Assembly: GCA_012522855.1 (NCBI GenBank)
Contig: JAAYJQ010000012.1
Location: 1 to 64,000 of the forward strand
DNA: 64,000 bases
Reading direction: 5' to 3'
Origin: Bacteroidales bacterium
GTDB lineage: Bacteria; Bacteroidota; Bacteroidia; Bacteroidales; UBA932
The notes beneath the pieces were generated by a model. The model was not told the DNA's origin and did no database searches. It was given only the letters and a program-made list of their open reading frames with translations. Of the stretch, positions 59,202 to 64,000 are shown one piece after another (positions within the stretch are counted from its first letter, which is position 1; each line of letters starts with the position of its first letter). The position numbers were made by a program, and so were the translations under genes.

Positions 59202-60559
59202 TGGAAAAGGATTGGTTGAATAGCCTTAAGAAACGGATGGAGGACTTCGAGGAGTCCGCCCCCGAGGGGCTGTGGAACGACATCGCTTCCGCTGTTCCCG
59301 ATCGTGCGCCCAAGCGCGGCAGGGCCCTCCCTGTTCTCTGGCTGTGGCGTTCCGTCGCTGCTGCGGCGGTTGTCGCCTTCGGCGTTTTCGCAGGCGTACG
59401 CCTCTTTTCGCCGGACGATGATTCCGGACGGATTGCCCAGGTGCGGCGAAACGTCCCGGATACGGCTGCCTTGGCCGATCCCGGCGCCCCCCTTGAAACG
59501 ATAAGCGACCCTTCGGCCACCGATCTGCAGGAAAGTCCGGCTTCCTTGCTCCAATCATCATCACCTTCTTCAGTCAACAAGCTGGGAAGGCGGACTTCCT
59601 CTGCAGAAAATCGTCCCTACGCTCCGGATTTGCTGGCACAGGCGAACATTCCCGCGCAAGCGGATCCGTCCGGTGTCGTCCCTCTGACGGATCAGACGCA
59701 AGTCGCGGTTGCGGAACAAGGGGAGGATGCGCAACCGCAACCCGAAGACAGCCGTCCCCTTGTCCCAGGCGAAACCGCGAATTCGCACGAAGGGGAAGAC
59801 TGGTCCGGCTATGCCTCGGCATCGGTGGATGGACCGGACGGCACGCTTCTTCCGGATCATGTCGGCATCGGCATTTCCGGCGGCACCGTCGACACACGAC
59901 ACTCGTCTTCCTACAATCCCATGATGTTCTACCGGGGCGCTGCCCCGCATTCCAAGAACGATCCCGTGAAGGATGGACAGGGTGAAGGCCATGTGAGCGT
60001 GGTCACCCGGGCGACGGGCATGCCCCCCGCCACGGTGACGGACCGTGTGGACCACAAGCGCCCGATCCGCGCCGGAATCTCTTTACGCTGGCAGTTGAAC
60101 GATACCTTCGGTGTGGAGTCCGGAATCGAGTATTCCATCTTGAAGAGTACTTTCTCGACTTTGGCGGGGACCACGCTTTCTGAAGATTTTCAAACGCTGC
60201 AGTATCTCGGCATTCCGATCGATTTGACGGCGGATCTGCTGGACACCCGCTACTTCTCTCTGTACGCCAGCGTAGGCGGTATGGCGGAGAAATGCATTGC
60301 CGGAAATGTCAAAAGCGCGATCTCGGTTGATGGAGAGCGGGTCGGACCGATGGAAGAACACAGTTTGCGGATCGATCCGTTGCTGTGGTCCGTGAACGCG
60401 GCAGCCGGCTTGCAGGTCAATGCGACCCGGCTCGTGGGATTTTATGCGGAGCCCGGCATCAGCTACCGTTTCGACAACGGTTCGGAGGTCTCGTCGATCT
60501 ATACCAGCCGTCCGCTGGACTTCACCCTCTCCTTCGGTCTGCGGTTTTCGTTCAGATAG
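59201..60559 (+). CDS. Anti-sigma-like membrane protein with C-terminal barrel-like domain
   Basis: The 452-residue protein starts with an N-terminal cytoplasmic part of about 40 residues (EDFEESAPEGLWNDIASAV), then a membrane helix near residues 46-67 (LWRSVAAAAVVAFGVFAGVR). A long Pro/Ser/Gln-rich linker (about 70-280) leads to a C-terminal region of about 170 residues with outer-membrane barrel-like strands: RAGISLRWQLNDTFGVESGI, FSLYASVGGMAEK and FTLSFGLRFSFR ending in an aromatic pattern. This is unusual, since an inner-membrane helix and a barrel-like end share one chain. Whether the barrel really inserts in the outer membrane is unknown. It overlaps hutI by eight bases. Confidence 0.72.
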   Translation: MEKDWLNSLKKRMEDFEESAPEGLWNDIASAVPDRAPKRGRALPVLWLWRSVAAAAVVAFGVFAGVRLFSPDDDSGRIAQVRRNVPDTAALADPGAPLETISDPSATDLQESPASLLQSSSPSSVNKLGRRTSSAENRPYAPDLLAQANIPAQADPSGVVPLTDQTQVAVAEQGEDAQPQPEDSRPLVPGETANSHEGEDWSGYASASVDGPDGTLLPDHVGIGISGGTVDTRHSSSYNPMMFYRGAAPHSKNDPVKDGQGEGHVSVVTRATGMPPATVTDRVDHKRPIRAGISLRWQLNDTFGVESGIEYSILKSTFSTLAGTTLSEDFQTLQYLGIPIDLTADLLDTRYFSLYASVGGMAEKCIAGNVKSAISVDGERVGPMEEHSLRIDPLLWSVNAAAGLQVNATRLVGFYAEPGISYRFDNGSEVSSIYTSRPLDFTLSFGLRFSFR

Positions 60560-61805
60560 CCTCTCCGCCCAGGAACACTTTTCGGATGAACGGGCTATGG
60601 TGGCAGTAGGAGATGTGCGCCAGCGAAGGAATCGGATCGGTGAGAATCAGATTCGCTCGTTTCCCTTCGGTGATGGAACCCAGGATGTCGCTGACCCCCA
60701 TGGCATAGGCGCTGTTCAAGGTTACTGCATTGAAAGCCTGGGCAGGCGTTAGCCGCATCTTGATGCAGCCCATCGCCATGACAAACCGCATGTCTCCGGA
60801 TGGCGATGAGCCCGGATTGTAGTCCGAAGCCAAGGCGATACCCAGTCCAGCTTGAATGAATTCCCTTGCCTTTCCGTAAGGTATTCCCAGAAAGAAAGAA
60901 GACCCCGGGAGCATTGTCGGCATGGTTCGTTTTCCGCGGAGCGCCTCGATTTCGGCATCGGTGGTCCGTTCCAGATGGTCGACCGACAGCGCGTCATGGG
61001 CGGCCGCTACTTGGACGCCTCCAGAGTATGCCAATTCGTTGGCATGGATTTTCGGAACGAGGCCGTACGCTTTTCCTGCAGTTAGGATCCGGTCGGTTTC
61101 TTCCGGGGTGAAGAAACCTTCGTCACAGAACACGTCTACATATTCGGCAATAGGCACCGGGGATGTCTTGTTTTCCGCCCCGATGGCAGGGATCATCTCG
61201 CTGCAGACCAGGTCCACGTAGTCTTTTTGCCGGCCGAGGTAGGCACGACCCACGGCATGGGCTCCGAGGAAGGTGGCCTTGATCACGGCCCGGCTGCTTT
61301 CCCGGATTCGCCGGATCACCCGAAGCATCTTCAATTCGTCCTCGGTGGTCAGTCCGTAGCCGCTTTTGATTTCGATCGCTCCGGTTCCCATCCGGGTGAT
61401 TTCATCCACCCGGGACATCGTCTGACGGTAAAGTTCTTCCTCGCCGGTGCGATGCAGCAAGTCGGCGGAATTGAGAATTCCTCCTCCGCGCGCAGCGATT
61501 TCCGCATAACTCAAACCCTTGATCTTGTCGATGAATTCCTGTTCACGGGTACCTGCAAAGCAGATATGGGTGTGAGAATCGCAGAATGCAGGCAGTACAT
61601 GTCCGCCTCCGGCGTCGATGACTTCGTCTTCCGCGCCGATCTCGGGCAGGGCGGACATCGGTCCGAAAGAATCAATGTCAGTGCCCCGGATGGCCAGATA
61701 GGCGTCGCGCAGGGTTGACAGTTCATCCATTTCGGCTCCTTGCTTCCGCAGGACGCCTCTCGGGACGATTCCCGCCAGCGCGGCTATGTTTGTAAGATAG
61801 ATCAT
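60552..61805 (-). CDS. hutI: Imidazolonepropionase
   Basis: HutI is the amidohydrolase that opens imidazolone propionate to N-formimino-glutamate in histidine degradation. The metal motif is DSHTHICFAG, near residue 75. GAIEIKSGYGLTTEDELKM, KIHANELAYSGGVQVAAA and ASDYNPGSSPSGDMRF are family hallmarks. The 417-residue length is normal. It overlaps hutH by four bases. Confidence 0.96.
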   Translation of the reverse strand: MIYLTNIAALAGIVPRGVLRKQGAEMDELSTLRDAYLAIRGTDIDSFGPMSALPEIGAEDEVIDAGGGHVLPAFCDSHTHICFAGTREQEFIDKIKGLSYAEIAARGGGILNSADLLHRTGEEELYRQTMSRVDEITRMGTGAIEIKSGYGLTTEDELKMLRVIRRIRESSRAVIKATFLGAHAVGRAYLGRQKDYVDLVCSEMIPAIGAENKTSPVPIAEYVDVFCDEGFFTPEETDRILTAGKAYGLVPKIHANELAYSGGVQVAAAHDALSVDHLERTTDAEIEALRGKRTMPTMLPGSSFFLGIPYGKAREFIQAGLGIALASDYNPGSSPSGDMRFVMAMGCIKMRLTPAQAFNAVTLNSAYAMGVSDILGSITEGKRANLILTDPIPSLAHISYCHHSPFIRKVFLGGEAI

Positions 61806-63283
61806 CGGATGAATGTAATGGAGGCTTCTATCAATGGATGCATGTACACGTCGTCCCGGATGAAGGGAACGACCTTCCGGAAGTCGCTGAAGATCTCTTC
61901 GAGCACATCGGAGGATCGCCGGCCGCTCAACTCGTGCCTGAAATCCAAGGCCTGGGCGGCATTGAGCAATTCGATAGCGAGCACTTTTTCACAGTTGTCC
62001 ACCACGCGAACGAGTTTGGTAGCCGCATTGGCTCCCATACTCACATGGTCCTCCTGGCCTTGCGACGAGGGGATCGAGTCCACGGAAGCGGGCCAGCACA
62101 GTCCCTTGTTCTGGCTCACGATGGAGGCCGCCGTGTACTGCGGAATCATGAAACCGCTGTTGAGGCCCGGGTTCGCCACCAGGAATCTCGGCAGTTCGCG
62201 CTGGCCGGAAATCAAGCGGTAGATCCGTCGTTCCGAAATGTTGGCGAGTTCGGACATCGCGATCGCCAGAGCGTCCATTGGAATCGCGATCGGCTCTCCG
62301 TGGAAATTGCCCGCGGAGATGATCATGTCTTCTTCCGGGAAGATGTTGGGGTTGTCCGTCGCGCTGTTGATTTCGTTTTCGATGACGGATTCCACATAGT
62401 AGATGTTGTCCTTGACCGCGCCGTGCACTTGCGGGATGCAGCGGAACGAATAGGGGTCCTGAATATGCTCCTTGTTCATGTGGATCAGCCCGCTGCCTTC
62501 CAGCAATCGGCAGAATCGCTCTCCCGTCTCGATCTGCCCTCGGTGCGGTCGGAGTTGGTGGGTGAGGGGAAGGAAAGGCTCGATCCGGCCGTCATAGGCT
62601 TCCAGAGAGAGCGCTCCGATCTTGTCTGCCCATTCGGACAGCCTGTGGCACTGGAGGAGGGACCAGACTGCGTGGGCGCTCATAAACTGTGTTCCGTTCA
62701 GCAAAGCCAAACCTTCCTTTGACTGGAGCGTGATCGGCTCCCAGCCGAATTCCTTCCAGACTTCCGCGCTCGGACGGACTTTCCCCTTGTACAGTACTTC
62801 TCCCATCCCGATGAGGGGAAGGCTCAAGTGGGCGAGGGGGGCGAGATCTCCGGAAGCGCCGAGCGAGCCCTGCTGATAGACGATCGGAAGAATGTCATTG
62901 TTGAACATGTCCAGGAGCCGCTGTACGGTGACCACTTGCACGCCGGAATGGCCGTAGGAGAGGGATTGCGCCTTCAGGAGCAGCATCAGCCGGACGATGT
63001 CGGGACGGACCGTTTCACCGGCGCCGCAGGCGTGCGACATCACCAGGTTGTGCTGGAGCTGCGAGAGTTCGTCGGCGAGAATCGTTACGTTGCACAGGGA
63101 TCCGAAACCGGTCGTGATTCCGTACAAAGGTTTTTCCGGGTCCTTCATTTTGGTATCCAGGTAGCCGCGGCACTTTTCGATGGCGGCTACCGCCTCCGGA
63201 CTCAGTTCCACCTTCCGGCGGTTGTCCAGGATGGCCTTGACTTCCCCAAGGCTCAGATGTTCTTTTGAAATGATATGTTTCAT
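61802..63283 (-). CDS. hutH: Histidine ammonia-lyase
   Basis: HutH removes ammonia from histidine to give urocanate. The self-forming MIO group comes from Ala-Ser-Gly in GSLGASGDLAPLAHL, at residues 143-145. YGITTGFGSLCNVTI near residue 54 supplies the active-site Tyr, and SATDNPNIFPEED is also typical. The 493-residue length is normal. hutU ends ten bases upstream and hutI overlaps downstream. Confidence 0.97.
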   Translation of the reverse strand: MKHIISKEHLSLGEVKAILDNRRKVELSPEAVAAIEKCRGYLDTKMKDPEKPLYGITTGFGSLCNVTILADELSQLQHNLVMSHACGAGETVRPDIVRLMLLLKAQSLSYGHSGVQVVTVQRLLDMFNNDILPIVYQQGSLGASGDLAPLAHLSLPLIGMGEVLYKGKVRPSAEVWKEFGWEPITLQSKEGLALLNGTQFMSAHAVWSLLQCHRLSEWADKIGALSLEAYDGRIEPFLPLTHQLRPHRGQIETGERFCRLLEGSGLIHMNKEHIQDPYSFRCIPQVHGAVKDNIYYVESVIENEINSATDNPNIFPEEDMIISAGNFHGEPIAIPMDALAIAMSELANISERRIYRLISGQRELPRFLVANPGLNSGFMIPQYTAASIVSQNKGLCWPASVDSIPSSQGQEDHVSMGANAATKLVRVVDNCEKVLAIELLNAAQALDFRHELSGRRSSDVLEEIFSDFRKVVPFIRDDVYMHPLIEASITFIR

Positions 63284-63293
63284 GAATAGGGTT

Positions 63294-64000
63294 CTATCCT
63301 TGGTTCAATGCTTGGATGATGAACTGCTCGTCGGCGTGGTGCGGCAGGGTGACTTGCAGGCCCGGGGTGCGGGCCATTTCGCGCCGGATGGCGCGCTCGG
63401 CCCCTTCGTTGCGCGCCCAGCTCCGGCGGGCGATGCCGTTGTTCACATCCCAGAACAGCATCTGCCGGATGCGGCGGGCAGAGTCCTCGGAGCCGTCGAT
63501 GACCATCCCGAATCCGCCGTTGATCGCTTCGCCCCAGCCGACACCCCCGCCGTTGTGGATCGAGACCCAGGTGGCGCCCCGGAATCCGTCTCCGATGACA
63601 TTTTGAATGGCCATGTCAGCGGTAAATTGCGAACCGTCGTAAATATTGGACGTCTCCCGGAACGGAGAATCGGTTCCGGACACGTCGTGGTGGTCGCGGC
63701 CGAGCACGATCGGTGCCGTGATCTCACCTTTGCGGATGGCCTCGTTGAAGGCCAGGGCGATCTTCGTCCGGCCTTCGCAGTCCGCGTAGAGGATGCGCGC
63801 CTGCGAACCCACCACCAGTTGATTCCGTCCGGCTTCTTCGATCCAGTGAATATTGTCCCGCATCTGCTCCTGAATCTCTTCCGGGGCGCTGCCCGCTTCT
63901 TCTATCAGTACCTGCGCCGCCAGCCGGTCCGATTTGGCGAGGTCTTCGGGATTTTCGCTCATGCACACCCAGCGGAACGGGCCGAAGCCGTAATCGAAAT
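63294..64000 (-). CDS. hutU: Urocanate hydratase, partial
   Basis: Urocanate hydratase adds water to urocanate with NAD+ as a catalyst. The C-terminal 235 residues visible include FDYGFGPFRWVCMSENPEDL, VLGRDHHDVSGTDSPFRE, and the conserved HNGGGVGWGEAINGGFGMVI. The end is ADEQFIIQALNQG. The N-terminus lies beyond the window. It is upstream of hutH and hutI on the same strand. Confidence 0.94.
   Translation of the reverse strand, partial: FDYGFGPFRWVCMSENPEDLAKSDRLAAQVLIEEAGSAPEEIQEQMRDNIHWIEEAGRNQLVVGSQARILYADCEGRTKIALAFNEAIRKGEITAPIVLGRDHHDVSGTDSPFRETSNIYDGSQFTADMAIQNVIGDGFRGATWVSIHNGGGVGWGEAINGGFGMVIDGSEDSARRIRQMLFWDVNNGIARRSWARNEGAERAIRREMARTPGLQVTLPHHADEQFIIQALNQG

Overview
The window is 64 kb of a compact, GC-rich Bacteroidota chromosome, most likely a strictly anaerobic, gut- or rumen-type Bacteroidales; genus cannot be set from sequence alone. 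The evidence is lineage-typical genes (DUF4837, DUF4491, DUF5020, DUF4922, NigD-like and CCDC81-type HU proteins, the Rpb6-type omega subunit), many TAnnTTTG promoter -7 elements with no clear Shine-Dalgarno sequences, and anaerobic enzymes (NrdD/NrdG, a 2-oxoglutarate:ferredoxin oxidoreductase). I see no prophage, integrase, CRISPR array or rRNA. The only mobile-type element is a REP-associated tyrosine transposase (RAYT) flanked by palindromes. Layout: 1-4.97 kb holds a partial DUF389 membrane protein, tRNA-His, and a minus-strand operon trxB-bamD-rpoZ-recN. 5-9.8 kb holds a Fur-family regulator, a LysM/periplasmic-binding chimera, a glycosyltransferase, an OmpH-like protein and pdxJ. 9.9-14.8 kb is the envelope operon nadK-uppS-bamA-ompH, divergent from pdxJ. 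14.9-19.1 kb is korA-korB-gdhA, the 2-oxoglutarate/glutamate node. 19.2-22.5 kb holds a frameshifted small lipoprotein, an SLC13-type anion transporter and a porin-like protein. 22.5-25.3 kb looks like a purine salvage module (apt, a DUF5020/Tsx-like outer-membrane protein, an NCS2 permease). 25.4-28.3 kb is nrdD-nrdG behind a hairpin leader. 28.3-29.4 kb is the RAYT and its palindromes. 29.4-31.4 kb has a Rid-family protein, DUF4491, tRNA-Pro, rpsT and tRNA-Glu. 31.5-36 kb is DUF4837, rseP, dxr and an M23 peptidase on the minus strand; 36-39.4 kb is ruvX-def-pgm-M23/LysM on the plus strand; then tRNA-Asn. 39.7-45.9 kb is a plus-strand run: HU-like membrane protein, acyl-ACP thioesterase, AspT/YidE-type transporter, Nudix hydrolase and a DUF4922-SpoIID fusion, meeting a convergent DUF1460 fusion. 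47.5-55.4 kb carries menA, then what reads as a MurNAc recovery locus: AmpG-like MFS permease, NamZ-type exo-muramidase (DUF1343), a Ser/Arg-repeat DUF6515 protein, an AmgK-like sugar kinase fused to a RapZ C-terminal domain, a MurU-like nucleotidyltransferase, and mscL. 55.4-57.8 kb is an NhaC antiporter coupled to an AraC regulator. 57.9-60.6 kb is a NigD-like lipoprotein, an ECF sigma factor and an anti-sigma-like protein with a C-terminal beta-barrel-like domain. 60.6-64 kb is hutI-hutH-hutU, the last cut by the window edge. How the genes work together: the strongest system-level signal is the putative cell-wall recycling locus at 48.5-54.9 kb. NamZ would free MurNAc, the MFS protein would import it, AmgK would make MurNAc-1-P and MurU would make UDP-MurNAc; the RapZ domain fused to the kinase suggests an amino-sugar sensing input. 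SpoIID- and DUF1460-type wall enzymes lie just upstream. Ammonia and glutamate metabolism recur in korAB-gdhA and the hut genes. Other points of interest are the palindrome-flanked RAYT, the sigma/anti-sigma barrel pair and the purine module.
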